DNA of 64,000 nucleotides from Anolis sagrei (GCF_037176765.1 NC_090027.1:35525312-35589311); one strand, 5' to 3'. Positions 22,661 through 34,690 are shown, counted from the first letter of the stretch. Numbers and translations are program-made. The notes: a model not told the origin generated them from the sequence alone.

Positions 22661-23090
22661 AATGGAGTTGCCCGGTGAGCTTGCACTGGCAGAAGGGATG
22701 AAGGTTTCTGAAGAGCTTTCTGAAGAGGTGGACAACTGCCATACAAGGGAACTGTGGGCTCAGAGGGCATACAACTGGACAATCCCAGTTGTAGAACAAG
22801 TCATGCGAGAACATCAAACCACCCAAAAAACTGAGGCTGAAGCATCGGCCAACCATGCCTTCCAGCACCCTGTCTGACTCTGCATGCAAGGACCATCACA
22901 CGTTGGTGAACACCTTTTTAGCAGCAGCCATATTGAAGCACCATGCATATATTTGTCCAGTGCTATGGCTTCCACAGCTCACAGTTCCCTTGTATGGAAG
23001 TGGAATGCATGAGGGGGTAAGGTCTGTAGTACAGTCTAGTGGAGAGATTTGGGTTAGGGCCAAATAATCTCTGTTCAACCATGACCTTCA
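22661..23090. other. Intronic stretch of unclear origin
   Basis: Lies between the L2-like 3' end and the Vingi-like reverse transcriptase remnant. It has a short plus frame (MELPGELALAEGMKVSEELS) without a family I recognise. It may be the upstream part of the Vingi-like element. Confidence 0.3.
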
Positions 23091-25105
23091 TTGGGTGACT
23101 GCACTGCATCCTGTCAGATCCCCAAAATCTGGGGGAAAGCAAGAGTCATAGCCATCTTGAAGGCAGGCGAAGACTGTAATGATTCAAAAAGCTATAGATC
23201 AATCTCCCTGTTGTGTCACCTTTACAAAGTTCCGGAGAGACTTATTTTGCATAGAATTATGGAAAAAATAGACCCATGTCTGATTCCACAGCAAGCTGGC
23301 TTCAGGAAGGGCAAAAGCTGCACATCGCAAGTGCTGAACCTGACTCAGCACATAGAAGATGGCTTTGAAAGGCAGCAGATCACACGAGCTGTCTTCATAG
23401 ACCTGCTTATGATACCGTAAACCACCGCCTCCTCTCCTGAGTAAAATGTATAATACTACAAAGGATTACCATTTCACCTGCCTCATAGGAAACCTGCTAC
23501 AAAACAGGAGCTTTTATGTTGATTTCCAGGGCCAAAGAAGCAGATGGCGGAAACAGAAGAACAGCCTGCCTCAGGGGAATGTACTTGCTCCATCTATGTT
23601 CAACATTTACACAAATGACCAGCCACTGCCAGAAGGGACGGAGAGCTTCATCTATGCTGATGATCGTGCCATTACTGCTCAAGCAGGGAGTTTTGAGATG
23701 GTTGAACAGAAGCTCTCCGAAGCTCTAAGCCAGGGGTCCTCAAACTAAGGCCCAGAGGCTGGATGCGGCCCTCTAAGGTCATTTACCCACCCCTCACTCA
23801 GGGTCAACCTAAGTTTGAAACTACACAACAACAACACTTCTATCTCATCAGCCAAAAGCAGGCCCACACATCCCACTGAAATACTAATAAGTTTACATTT
23901 GTTAAAATTGTCCTTCATTTTAATTAGTGTATTGTTTTTAAAAAAATTTGCACTACAAATAAGATATGTGCAGTGTGCATAGGAATTCATTCATGTTTTT
24001 TCAAATTATAATCCAGCACTCCAACAATTTTGGGGACTATGACCTGGTCCTCTGTTTAAAAAGTTTGAGGACCCCTGCTCTAAGCACTCTTACTGCCTAT
24101 TACACGGAAAACCAGCTGATCCCTAATCAATCTAAAACACAGACATGTGCTTTTCACCTTAAGAACAGACAAGCATCCTGAGCTCTGAGGATCACCTGGG
24201 AAGGAATCCCACGGGAGCATTGCTGCACACCCAAATACCTGGGAGTCACTCTGGACTGCGTTCTGACCTACAAGAAGCACTGCCTGAATATCAAGCAAAA
24301 AGTGGGTGCTAGAAACAGATACGAAAGCAGATACAGTGAAGACATCTGCCCTTGTGCTATGCTACTCTGCTGCTGAGTATTCATGCCCAGTGTGGAACAC
24401 ATCTCACCACGCTAAAACAGTGCACGTGGCTCTTAATGAGACATGCTGCATTATCATGGGGTGTCTGCACCCTACATCACTGGAGAAATTACACTATTTA
24501 GCCAGTATTGCACCCACCACCTGACATTTGCCGGGAAGTAGTAACCAATAGTGAAAGGACCAAGGCAGGGACATCCCCAGCTCATCCCTGTTTGGGTATC
24601 AGCCAGCACGTCAACAACTTAAATCAAGAAATTGTTTTCTAAGTTCTACAGAGACACTCGCTTGAACACCCCAGCAAGCGAGAGTCCAAAAGTGGCAGGC
24701 TCAAACCCAGAACCTTAATCAATGGCTGATACCAAATGAGAGACTCCCCCCTGGGCACACAGAAGACTGGGCGACTTGGAGGGCGCTGAGCAGACTGTGC
24801 TCTGGCACCACGAGATGCAGAGCCAACCTTAAGAAATGGGGCTACAAAGCGGAATCCATGACATGCGAGTGCGGAGAAGAGCAAACTACAGACCATCTGC
24901 TGCAATGCAACCTGAGCCCTGCTACATGAACAATGGAGGACTCCTTGCAACAACACCAGAGGCACTCCAAGTGGCCAGATACTGGTCAAAGGACATTTAA
25001 TCAACTACCAAGCTTGCAAACTTTGTGTTTTGTTTGTTTGTTTGTTATAAAATGCAATACAACTGTATGGTCTGCTCCTGACATGATAAAAAATAAATAA
25101 ATTGG
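23091..25105 (+). mobile_element. Ingi/Vingi-like LINE, reverse transcriptase to 3' end
   Basis: Frames encode RT motifs: SYRSISLLCHLYKV, IPQQAGFRKGKSCTSQVLNL, LPQGNVLAPSMFNIYTND, FIYADDRAI, then LNETCCIIMGC and a Cys-rich end (CECGEEQTTDHLLQCNL). It ends in TTTGTTTG repeats and an A/T-rich tail near 25105. Several stops and shifts; inactive. The clade is my best guess from the RT style. A hAT element interrupts it. Confidence 0.62.
23731..24077. mobile_element. Non-autonomous hAT element with perfect 8-bp duplication
   Basis: Ends CAGGGGTCCTCAAACT and AGTTTGAGGACCCCTG are perfect inverted repeats. CTCTAAGC occurs immediately on both sides (23723-23730 and 24078-24085). 347 bp, Charlie-like in style. 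It interrupts the Vingi-like reverse transcriptase. Confidence 0.92.
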
Positions 25106-26284
25106 GTGACTTTGGGCAGAGCAAAGTCTCTCAGGTTGTATGAATAGTTGTAAATAAACCATGAAAGAGATACATAAGAAAAATATGAATATATTCTGAA
25201 GACTCACCCTCAATCATAGCTATGAGCTGGAATGTGGACCATCTAAATGAAGGTGACTCCAAATAGAAACGAGAGAAAGATTCACAAACCTTGTGGATGA
25301 GGTAAGTATCTTGAGATGGTTCTGGAGACTATATGAAACTCCAAGGATAAAGTCTTTAGTTTTAAATTGGAAGCAAAGTTGGAGTACTGAACGCCCCGTC
25401 ACTTTGGAACACCAAATAGAAGCAACTATTGTTGGCTCAAATCTCAAAATGTGGCCATAGAGTTTATGATACATTTGAAAAATTATCACCACCAACCAAC
25501 CTTGAGATTCTGAGATGCCATCATAGATGGTCAGGAATGCTTATTTTGCTCATAATTTTGATGCAGTTGATGAGAAAATAAAGCCATAAGCCTTTCCTTT
25601 TGAAGTTCAAGTACCATGTATACTAGTTTTAACCACTGTATATAGGTCAATGCTACATAAATAGTTGGCAAACAATGTTCCACATTTTTCCATCTGTATG
25701 ATATAATGCAGGGACTAAAAGGGAATGCTTGTGAGATTATCAACTCCTTTTAGTTATGTACGTCACAAATAGAAAATGAGTATTTCAGTAAAGGAAGTAG
25801 ATTGGATTTTATTTGAAGGGAACACATTGTGGCTACAAACTGAACATCTAAGGTCTCAACAACCCTAGAACAAATACCAGGGGAAAATATACTTCATTTT
25901 CAGAAGATTCTTAGATTCCCTTTAAAAATAATAACAAAAACTTCTTGTATTAATCAGTTGTTCTAGACTGGATCTTAAAAATACACTAGACAGGTAGGCT
26001 CCTCTATAGTATATAGTCTTAGGTGGACAGCATCACAAAAGGCAGAGAGGTAGATACCCATATATGCTTGAGTAGAATATAAGCCGAGGTACCTAATTTT
26101 ACCATAAAAAACTGGAAAACGTATTAACTCAAGTATAAGCCGAGGGTGGGAAATGCAGCAGCTACTGGGAAATTTTAAATTAAAAATATATACCCATGAA
26201 ATTACATTGAGGCATCAGTAGGTTAAATGTTTTTGAACATTTACATAAAACTGTAATTTAAGACTCTGCCCAACTCTGATTAAA
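25106..26284. other. Intronic stretch with no recognised gene or repeat
   Basis: A/T-rich sequence between JHY exons 2 and 3. No splice-flanked open block on the minus strand and no family shared with other parts of the window. Confidence 0.4.
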
Positions 26285-26868
26285 TCATTATAATAACCTT
26301 CTTTAATAACCCTAACATCACCAAAGCAAACTAGTGCAAACAGAGTAAACAACATAAACATAAAATTGACAACATAAGCATAAAAATTATCACAATAACA
26401 TATATTAAAAATAATCCTGCCTGTTCAAAGCATTTAAAAGGCCTGGGCCGAGGCTAGTGCAAACACAAAGTATGAGGGGCCCAGGAATTGAGTACAGTGT
26501 TATAACAGGCAACAGCTATAGCATGTCTGGCTCTGTGGTTGCTAATTTCCAGGGCCTATTAGAGGAAGTGACCGGGCTAGATAGGTAGGAAGAATAAGGC
26601 CATATTCAACAATGTGTAGGGCTGAGCTAGAACTAGTCATTCTCAAAGGCTTGTTGAAACTACCAGGTCTTCAAGCTCTTACGAAAGGAGGGGAGGGATG
26701 GGGCCTGTCTTATTTCCCTTGGAACCGTGTTCCAGAGGTGGGGGGCCACCACCGAGAAGGCCCTCTCTCTCATCCCCACCAACCGTGCTTGTGACGGTGG
26801 TGGGAGCGAAAGGAGGACCTCTCCGGAAGATCTTAAAGTTTGCGCCGGTTCATAGAGGGAGATGCGAT
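26285..26868 (-). mobile_element. L2-like LINE 3' end (empty-site copy)
   Basis: Inverted sister of 21505-22660. Minus-strand ORF2 end: TLRSSGEVLLSLPPPSQARL, ERAFSVVAPHLWNTVPREIR. The 3' UTR at 26340-26520 runs without the Helitron, giving the empty site. Confidence 0.8.
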
Positions 26869-28020
26869 CACAAAGATAGGAGATGCAGAAGATGTCACCC
26901 CAAAGGAGATTCATCAGAGAATGCAAGCTGCTTATGGTGATTGTGTTGATGTGAGTACTGTGCATCATTGAGCGAATAAGTTTAAAGATGTTGAGGTGGG
27001 AACATCTGACTTGCATGACAAACAAAAAGTTGGATGTCCTGTGACAGCAACCACTGAATTTCACAAGCAAAGGGTTGACAGATTGATTCAGGATGATGGT
27101 CGTATCACTCTGAGAGAAATTTCAAGCATAATCGGCATTTCACAAGAACGTGTGGATCACATTATTTCTTTACTTGGCTATCGGAAGATCTGTGCATGAT
27201 AGGTACCCAGGATGCTGACGTTGGTTGCGGAAACAGAGTGTCAACTTCTTCCGTTACAGCTTCAGAAAACGTGTTCATCTTTGGCAGAAATGTATCCAAT
27301 TGTCTGGTGATTATGTGGAAAAGTGAATAGTGGTAGTTAAAGAGCACATTCTCAGGATTATTTCTGCATTTGATTTATTAAAAACTAGCTGTCCCCTGCC
27401 ACACTCTGATGGTCATGGGGTTCTGTGTGGGAGGTTTGGCCCAATTCTATCATTGGTGGGATTCAGAATGCTCTGTGATTGTAGGTGAACTACAAATCCC
27501 AGCAACTACAACTCCCAAATGTCAAGATTCTATTTTCCCCAAACTTCACCAGTGTTCACATTTGGGCATATTGAGTATTTGCGTAGAGTTTGGTCCAGAT
27601 CCATCATTGTTTGAGTCCAGAGTGCTCTCTGGATGTAGGTGAACTATAACTCCAAAACCAAAGGACACTACCCACCAAACCCTTCCAGTATTTTCTTTTG
27701 GTCATGGGAGAACTGTGTGCCAAGTTTGGTTCAATTCCATCATTGGTAGGGTTCAGAATGCTCTTTGACTGTAGGTGAACTATAAATCCCAGCAACTACA
27801 ACTCCCAAATGACAAAATCTTTTTTTTTTAGTGAAGGACATATATTGGGTTGTTAGATGTCCTGTGTCCAAAATTGGTGTCAATTCGTCCAGTGGTTTTA
27901 GAGTTCTGTTAATCCCACAAATGAACATTACATTTTTATTTATATAGATATTCCCATCCAAACCCAAGTAACGAAGGTGGAGGCATTACTTTTCGTTCAA
28001 CCCTCATACTTTAAGAGTCA
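26869..28020 (+). mobile_element. Internally deleted mariner with Helitron inserted
   Basis: The N-terminal part encodes GDAEDVTPKEIHQRMQAAYG then VGTSDLHDKQKVGC and RVDRLIQDDGRITLREISSI with IGISQERVDHII, a mariner DNA-binding domain (helix-turn-helix pair). It then jumps to a worn C-terminal end (QLSGDYVEK stop). The catalytic D,D,D core is absent, so the copy is dead. The 3' end near ACGAAGGTGGAGGCATTACTTTT is recovered after the Helitron at 27385-27948. Confidence 0.78.
27385..27948 (-). mobile_element. Complete non-autonomous Helitron (minus)
   Basis: The 3' terminus CTAG lies at 27385-27388 and the 5' terminus (complement of TCTATATAAATAAAAATG) at 27948. Long-core subfamily, close to 21961-22541. 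It splits the mariner remnant. Confidence 0.85.
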
Positions 28021-28189
28021 TCTGCTGCATGAGAAAGAAGTCCATTTTGCTTGTGATCAGAGTCCAGGTGAAAGACATTTCCATCAGGTTTTTTTTTGTG
28101 GGACATTACTTAGTTTAGTATACTTAACCGAGTTGCTGAAGGAGGATGCTGGCCAAAAATTAAATGGATTTTTAAAAGTGTGACAAAGT

Positions 28190-28620
28190 GTGACAAAGAA
28201 CGGAAAGAAAAAGGAGAAAGAACTCTGCAAGTTTAATCCATCGATAATTGACTATGACTCTTATGATGAATCGACTAAGCCTTCTTTAATTAGGTTGATG
28301 TCTAAACCCACTGGTGAAAGCTCGACAAAGCAGATTATCGTTTTCCTTTTCCAAATGTATCTCAGGGAAATCAAGGGTTGACTTGTGCTACCTCATTGCA
28401 CTTCTTATTACCATTCTGCGTCAATTAATGCCCCCCTAAGTAAACACTTTTACCGGAGAAGTCAGATTTGCAGATCTTCTTCCATTGTTTGCTTTGATAA
28501 TGAAATAACGGCACAATTTGGCCCTTGCATACCCAAGTTGGATATTACTTTAGGGATGCAGTGGATGGGAAGGTATGCATTTGCCCCTCCACCATGTGAA
28601 GAAGCAACCATGTGAGTCAA
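28190..28620. other. Non-repetitive stretch, candidate conserved non-coding element
   Basis: Complex sequence with no repeat matches (CGATAATTGACTATGACTC region). Short frames are present but no splice-flanked exon consistent with JHY. It lies in the large intron between exons 2 and 3. Confidence 0.3.
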
Positions 28621-28872
28621 GGCCTCAACTGGGGCTAAGATGTCTCTCCAGAGTCTAATAAAAGTCCCATTTTTGCTCCCAGAATCCTCCCAACTACATG
28701 GTCAAGCTTTCTGAAATGATCCATGCTATCTAAAATAATCCGAACTGAGACTAAGACGTCTTTCTAGACTAGGCATTGGCTGACTTTGGCTCTTCAGATG
28801 TTTTGTACCTCAACGGTATGCTGTTAGTGTTAGAAATAACAACCTTCTATCCCTTCACTATTTGTATGTATA

Positions 28873-29200
28873 GGTGGTACAGCTAGTTAAACCATTGAGC
28901 TGCTAAACTTGCTGAGCAAAATGTTGGCGGTTTGAATCCGGGGAGCAAAGTGAGCTCCCCCTGTTAGCCCCACCTTCTGCCAACCTAGCAGTTCGAAAAC
29001 ATGCAAATGTGAGTAGATCAATAGGTACTGCTTCGGTGGGAAGGTAGCGGTACTCCATGCAGTCATGCTGGCCACATGACTTTGGAGGTGTCTACGGACA
29101 ACGCTGGCTCTTCAGCTTAGAAATGGAGATGAGCACCCCCCCCCCCCCGAGTCAGACACGACAAGATTTAATGTCAAGGGGAAACCTTTACCTTCCCTTA
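28873..29200 (+). mobile_element. tRNA-derived squamate SINE, nearly full length
   Basis: Head GGTGGTACAGCTAGTTAAAC, B box GGTTTGAATCCGGGG, body CATGCAAATGTGAGTAGATC, CATGCAGTCATGCTGGCC, a C-run, and CCTTTACCTTCC tail. Confidence 0.83.
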
Positions 29201-29824
29201 TTATATGAATATGTTGATTTGCCAATTTGATTGGTGTCTTTGGTGTGGGAGGGGATACAAACGTATGATTGCACTGAGCCTGTTCAGATTCAAGACTTCG
29301 TTTTGTTATCAGTATGTTTTTGGACTTCAATGGTACCAGTATGCTTTTGGACTTCAATGGAAGCAGATGTCATTTTGGACTTATGCAAGAACAGTTTGCT
29401 ATATATTTGCTTTGAGAAGCAGAAAGTACAATTATACAGTTTGGACTTTCATAAGATGTATACTTAAAGACTTTGGACTACTGATTAGGAATGATGCGCT
29501 GTGTCTTCAAAAACAGAGAAACTACATCCTATCTATGACTGAATTTTAATAAGAAATTGACCTGTATGGTGAATTAATACAATATGTTTGTGAGTAAACA
29601 TGATATGTTATTTTTCAAAGAAGACTGGTTTTTTTAAAATCTCCGAGTGCATATTTTAAACTAAGAGGTTTCAAAGGAGAGTATATGTTTTTGGGCAACT
29701 GCAATTTCAACTTCAAAGAAACATTTTAAAACTCTGCTAGCCAAATATATTTTTATGCAATGGCATGTCTTTGTCCCTGGCAGTTCAAAGACAGTTTGTC
29801 AGTTTAACAGCTGAGTTACCTGTT
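29201..29824. other. Intronic stretch with internal repeats, origin unclear
   Basis: Contains repeated TTTTTGGACTTCAATGG units (29319, 29345) and several TTTGGACTT phrases. No family recognised. A similar phrase (TTTGGACTC, TTGGACTTATAGG) appears at 15645-15690. Confidence 0.35.
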
Positions 29825-30640
29825 ATTTCTTTATTTCAATTACTTCTACCCCGCCCTTCTCACCCCCGAGGGGGGACTCAGGGTGGCTTACAAACAAAGG
29901 CACAATTCGATGCCTGAATCAATTAAACAACAATACATAAAAACGATTTAAACAATTAACAGGTTAAAAACATTAATACATAATAAACTAGCAAAACAAT
30001 CTCATGCTTAGTGTTCAGAGTTCCGTATATCCATTCCATTCCATTCGCCCATGTTTATCGTCAGATCTTCCCTTAGCTGCCAGAATGTCCAAAAGCTTGG
30101 TCCCATATCCAGGTCTTCAATTTTTTCCTGAACGCCAAAAGGGAAATCGCTGATCTAATCTCCCCGGGGAGTGAGTTCCACAGGTGAGGGGCCACCACTG
30201 AGAAGGCCCTGCTCCTCGTCCCCGCCAGCCTCACTTGCGATAGTGGCGGGGTCGAGAGCAGGGCCTCCCCAGACGACCTTAAATTTTGAGATGGGATGTA
30301 GAGGGAGATCCGTTTGGACAAATACACTGGGCCGGAACCGTATAGGGTTTTGTAGGTCAAAACCAGCACTTTGAATTGTGCTCGGAATTGGCGGCCAGTG
30401 GAGCTGATGTAACAGGGGGGTGGTATGCTCCCTGTACACCGCTCTGGTGAGCAATCTGGCTGCTTCTCGCTGGACTAGTTGAAGTTTCCGAGCAGTCTTC
30501 AAAGGCAACCCCACATAGAGTGCGTTGCAGTAATCCAACTGGGATGTAACAAGAGCGTGGACCACCATGGCCAGATCTGACTTCCTGTGTGCCATTACAC
30601 GAATGCTTGTGAAGATCACTTGATCGAAGGTTGACTTCTA
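29825..30640 (-). mobile_element. L2-like LINE, ORF2 C-terminal half
   Basis: Minus-strand frames encode MVVHALVTSQLDYCNALYVG, LPLKTARKLQLVQREAARLL and later RAFSVVAPHLWNSLPGEIRS. These are the thumb/connector region of L2/CR1-type reverse transcriptases. The 3' UTR ends in the TTATTTCTTTATTT tail at 29825. 5'-truncated; one frame change splits the open blocks. Confidence 0.85.
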
Positions 30641-31789
30641 ACAAGGTCATGCCTTTCCTTGACTAGTGGTTTTCACAAAGTGGTCTCCAGATGTTCCTGG
30701 ATATTCATATTTGCCAAAAGGATAGGACATCATTTTTCCTTTTCAAAAAGGTTACGATTGCCATCCCCCCCCCAAAAAGTTAGGGATTGTGGGAGTTAGA
30801 GTCCAAAACATCTGGAGGGCCTAAGCTTGCTCATGCCTGCTCTAGAGACCGATACACTTCCATTTTGGGTTTACAATTCCCAGGCTCCACCAGCTAGGAA
30901 TAGTTTCTCATGCTATCTGAAAGGACCCACCATATCTGAAATACTCTGGGCTTTTAAAAACTCAAAGCTTCGTCCACTGCCAGTTAAGGCCTCAGGTGCC
31001 ACTCCTCATGAGGTGAGACATGGGCTCCCCAAAGCTAAGGCACAATGCCCCTCTTAATCCATTTAATCTTTGCCTGCGCTGAGCTCCTCCATTTCATCCT
31101 CCAGTCTCACCAGGGCGCCTTTGTTAGCAACACTTGCGTTTGCGACAGAGTGTATGCACTCAGAGTAACTGCTTAATGGTAGGTATTAAGTCACATATAG
31201 AGCAGAATGTTTTAGTGAAAGCTTTAGCACTGGGGAATCTTGGCGTCCTGGTGCCAAGACGATAACTTGTTAGCCAGACCTTTTCTCTAGTGATTAATGT
31301 TTGTATGTAGAACAACTTTTATGTGACCGTAGCTCCATGAGCTGGAACCAAGCAGCGATCCGACCACCTAGAGGAACCAAGTGGGTTTGTATACAAATTA
31401 TAATTTTCCTCTCAGGAAAAAAAACTGTTATGGTTTTACCTTTGCTGCCTTAGTCTGTCTCCTTAACAGCTAGAAGCACAAAACAATTTTCCAGACCGCC
31501 TGCAAGAATATCCAACTCAAAATGGAGAGGAATTGCAGTTTGCAAGAGATAAGAGATTTGCTTCATTGCCCTTGTCCTCTGCCATGAGTTTTGATGTTAT
31601 AGTAAACACTGGCTCTCATGAAATAAAATCCCTGGTTAATCTCATTAGGTGGCTCCAAAAACTCTGATCGGAGTGACAAAGGTTAATCAAAGGTCTGGAA
31701 ACCAAGTCTTATGAGGAACAACTCAGGGAGCTAGATAATTTTTGGTGACAAAAATATGGTGGTCCCAAAATAAACAATCCAGTACTCAT
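30641..31789. other. Intronic stretch with little recognised
   Basis: Mostly unique sequence. 30660-30840 resembles a worn hAT end (AGTGGTTTTCACAAAGTGG, then CCAAAACATCTGGAGGGCC). No exon found. Confidence 0.35.
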
Positions 31790-32172
31790 GGTGACCTTGA
31801 TCCCATTTGGATTCTGCATAGTGAGGATTGGGATGCCAATTTATGGTTGAGGGAGAAAACGTGGAGGCAGTGACAGCCTTTGTTTTTCTATGCATGAAGA
31901 TTACCACAGATGCAGACTGCAGCCAGGAGACCAGAAGACATTTACTTCTTGGGAGGAGAGCAAGGAGCAATCTCAATAAAATAGTGAAGAGTAGAGACAT
32001 CACACTGGCAATGAAGATCCACATAGTTAAAGCAATGGTATTCCCTATAGTAACCTATGGATGCGAGAGCTGGACCAGAAGGAAGCAAAGGAAGAGAGAC
32101 GCTTTTGAACTGTGGTGCTGGAGGAAAATTCTGAGAGTGCCTTGGACCATGAGAAGATCAAACTAGTCTATG
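31790..32172 (+). mobile_element. Bov-B (RTE) LINE, outer copy, left part
   Basis: Encodes CSQETRRHLLLGRRARSNLN then SRDITLAMKIHIVKAMVFPI and YGCESWTRR, FELWCWRKILRVPW, the classic Bov-B ORF2 C-terminal region. It resumes at 34396 after the inserted block. Confidence 0.85.
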
Positions 32173-32640
32173 TTGTTGTTGTTTATTCGTTCAGTCACTA
32201 CCGACTCTTCATGAACTCATGGATCTGCCCACACCAGAGCTCCCTGTTAGCCGTCACCACCCCCAGCTCCTTCAAAGTCAAGTCAGTCACTTCAAGGATA
32301 CCATCCAACCATCTTGCCCTTGGTCGGCCCCTCTTCTTTTTTCCTTCCATTTTCCCCAGCCTCATTGTCTTCCCTAAGCTTTCCTGTCTTCTCATGATGT
32401 GGCCAAAATACTTCATCTTTGCCTCTAATGTCCTTCCTTCCAGTGAGCAGCCGGGCATTATTTCCTGAAGTATGGACTGGTTGGATCTTCTTGTGGTCCA
32501 AGGCATTCTCGGAATTTTCCTCCAGCAAACACTACAGTTCCAAAGCGTCTCTCTTCCTTCGCTCAGCTTTCCTTATGGTCCAGCTCTCGCATTCATAGGT
32601 AACTATGGGGAATACCATTGCTTTAACTATGTGGATTCTT

Positions 32641-34209
32641 CTGGTCGCTTTAGCCAGTATTGCACCACCTGACATCTGCTGGGAAGTAGCAGCCAATAGT
32701 GAAAGGACCAAGGCAATGACATCCCCCGCTCATCCCCTGTTTGGGTATCAGCCAGCATGTTAATGACTTAAATCAAGAAATAGTTTTCTAAGATCTACAG
32801 ACACTCGCTGTAGAACACCTCAGCAAGCAAGAGTCCAAAAGTGGCAGGCTCAGGCCCAGAACCTCAACCAATGGCTGATACCAAATGAGAGACTCCCCCC
32901 TGGGCACACAGAAAACTGGACGACTTGGAAGGCACTGAACTGACTATGCTCTGGCACCACGAGATGCAGAGCCAACCTTAAGAAATGAGGCTACAAAGTG
33001 GAATTCACGACATGCGAGTGCGGAGAAGAGCAAACTACCTACCATCTGCTGCAATGCAACCTGAGCCCTGCTACATGCACAACGGAGGACCTTCTTGAAG
33101 CAACACCAGAGGCACTCCAAGTGGCCAGCTACTGGTCAAAGGACATTTAATCAACTACCAAGCTTGCAAACTTTGTGTCGTGACCCACAGAACACAGAAT
33201 GTCTTAAACAGCAGTTGAGGTGCAAAATAGTAGTATTTTAATGCAAAACAAACTTAATAAGGCACTTTAAAAGTCAGTGCAAACAGTTCAAAGGATGTTT
33301 TCAAACAGGAACACAAAATGCTAGATAAGCAGGCTTGAATTGCAGCCAAGAAATAACAGGAGATACGATGAACTAGGAGTAGAATACAAAACAAACAGTC
33401 TTTAAGGGTTGCAAGGCATGGAGCAAAATCCAGTAGGCAAACGTGTAGTCAGTCAGTTCCAAGGGTCAAGAAGCCAGATGTACACTCACGAGCAAAGGTT
33501 CCAAGGTCCGAGGCACGGCAGGGAAAACAGGATACTGGGAATCCAAAACAAGATTAGGCAGAGAACAACACGAAACAACACTTTGTCATCTGCAAAGGAA
33601 TAGGTCACAGAGTGCTCATTTTATTCACTATCAGAAGAATGAGATTCATTGCTTGCATCTGATTCTGCTCCCGCAGCTGAAGCATCTACACCACGCCAAG
33701 CCTGCCACCTTTGATCTAGTGCCTGATCCTGCCAATCAGTACTCTCATTCCCATTATCCCTAAAACCTTCAAAATCATCACTTGATGTTGCTTGATTGCA
33801 AATGTCTCTAATGTTCTGAACCAGAGTCCAGTCTACAGCCTCCTCCAACTCATCCTCACTATCACTGGAGTTATCTGCTGTGTCTCTAAGCCTCTTAGAC
33901 ATAGTGTCACTCTCACTGCCAGAATCACTAGCCACTCTCTTCACTCCCCTGTAATCTGCTTCCATAGCCTCCTCTGGCCTGAATCCTGCAAAGTCTTCTT
34001 CATCACTGGGAGCCAGAAAGATGTCACGAATGCGTTTCAGCTGGCGCTGATTCTCCTCTGTTTCTGCATCACTCCTTCTTCTTCTCCTACTACTAGTAGT
34101 AGGTATTGTGTCAGAATGCTGACTCACAACACTTTGTGTTTTGTATGCATGTTTGTTTGTTTAAAAATGCAACACAACTGTTTGGTTTGCTCTTGACACG
34201 ATAAATAGA
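32641..34209 (+). mobile_element. Ingi/Vingi-like LINE 3' fragment inside Bov-B
   Basis: Colinear with 24520-25050: PDICWEVAANSERTK-type start, then the Cys-rich end and ACCAAGCTTGCAAACTTTGTG. It is flanked by TAACTATGTGGATTCTT (32624-32640) and TAACTATGTGGATCTT (34210-34225), a LINE-type target duplication. The 3' UTR is split by an LTR. Confidence 0.75.
33176..34131 (-). mobile_element. Solo LTR (Gypsy- or ERV-like fossil)
   Basis: 956 bp starting TG and ending CA, with the 5-bp duplication CTTTG on both sides (33171-33175 and 34132-34136). No internal retroelement genes accompany it, so it is a solo LTR left by recombination. It contains an unusually long open frame on its own sense strand, rich in Ser, Asp and Glu. 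Family (Gypsy versus ERV) not settled. It appears relatively young, since both duplication copies are identical. Confidence 0.75.
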
Positions 34210-34395
34210 TAACTATGTGGATCTTCGTTGCCAGTGTGATGTATCTACTCCTCACTATTTTATTAAGATTGGTCATTGCTCTCCTCCCAAGAAGTAAACA
34301 TCTTCTGATTTCCTGGCTGCAGTCTGCATCTGAAGTAATCTTCGCACCTAGAAATACAAAGTTTGTCACTGCCTCTATGTTTTCTCCCTCTATTT

Positions 34396-34690
34396 GTCAG
34401 TTATCAATCAGTTCATAATCCAGGAAATAAAGCCCAATTGCTCACTGGAGGGAAGGGTATTAGAGGCAAAGATGAAGTACTTTGGCCACATCATGAGAAG
34501 ACAGGAAAGCTTGGAGAAGAGAATGATGCTGGGGAAAGTGGAAGGAAAAAGGAAGAGGGGCTGACCAAGGACAAGATGGGTGACTGGTTTGAACCTGAAA
34601 AGCTGGGGATGGCCACAGCCAACAGGGAGCTTTGATATGGGCTGGTCCATGAGGACACAGCGTCGGAAGCAACTGAGCAAAAAACCGCAA
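34396..34690 (+). mobile_element. Bov-B (RTE) LINE, outer copy, right part
   Basis: Encodes NPGNKAQLLTGGKGIRGKDE, TGKLGEENDAGESGRKKEEG, then MATANRELWYG. It continues exactly where 32172 stops, with a worn duplication (ATCAAACTAGTCTAT against ATCAATCAGTTCAT). Confidence 0.82.

Larger units (their letters stand above)
32173..34395 (-). mobile_element. Bov-B (RTE) LINE, inverted inner copy, interrupted
   Basis: Two minus-strand parts. 34395-34210 encodes FVFLGAKITSDADCSQEIRR. 32640-32173 encodes the remaining C terminus (CSLEGRTLEAKMKYFGHIMR) and the 3' end in TTGTTGTTG. Read together they are colinear with Bov-B, separated by a Vingi-like insertion. Confidence 0.83.

Noticed and set aside
29205-29549. 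114-codon plus frame rich in Trp/Tyr/Phe
   Set aside because: No homology recognised, overlaps other frames of similar length in A/T-rich repeated text; unsupported as a gene.
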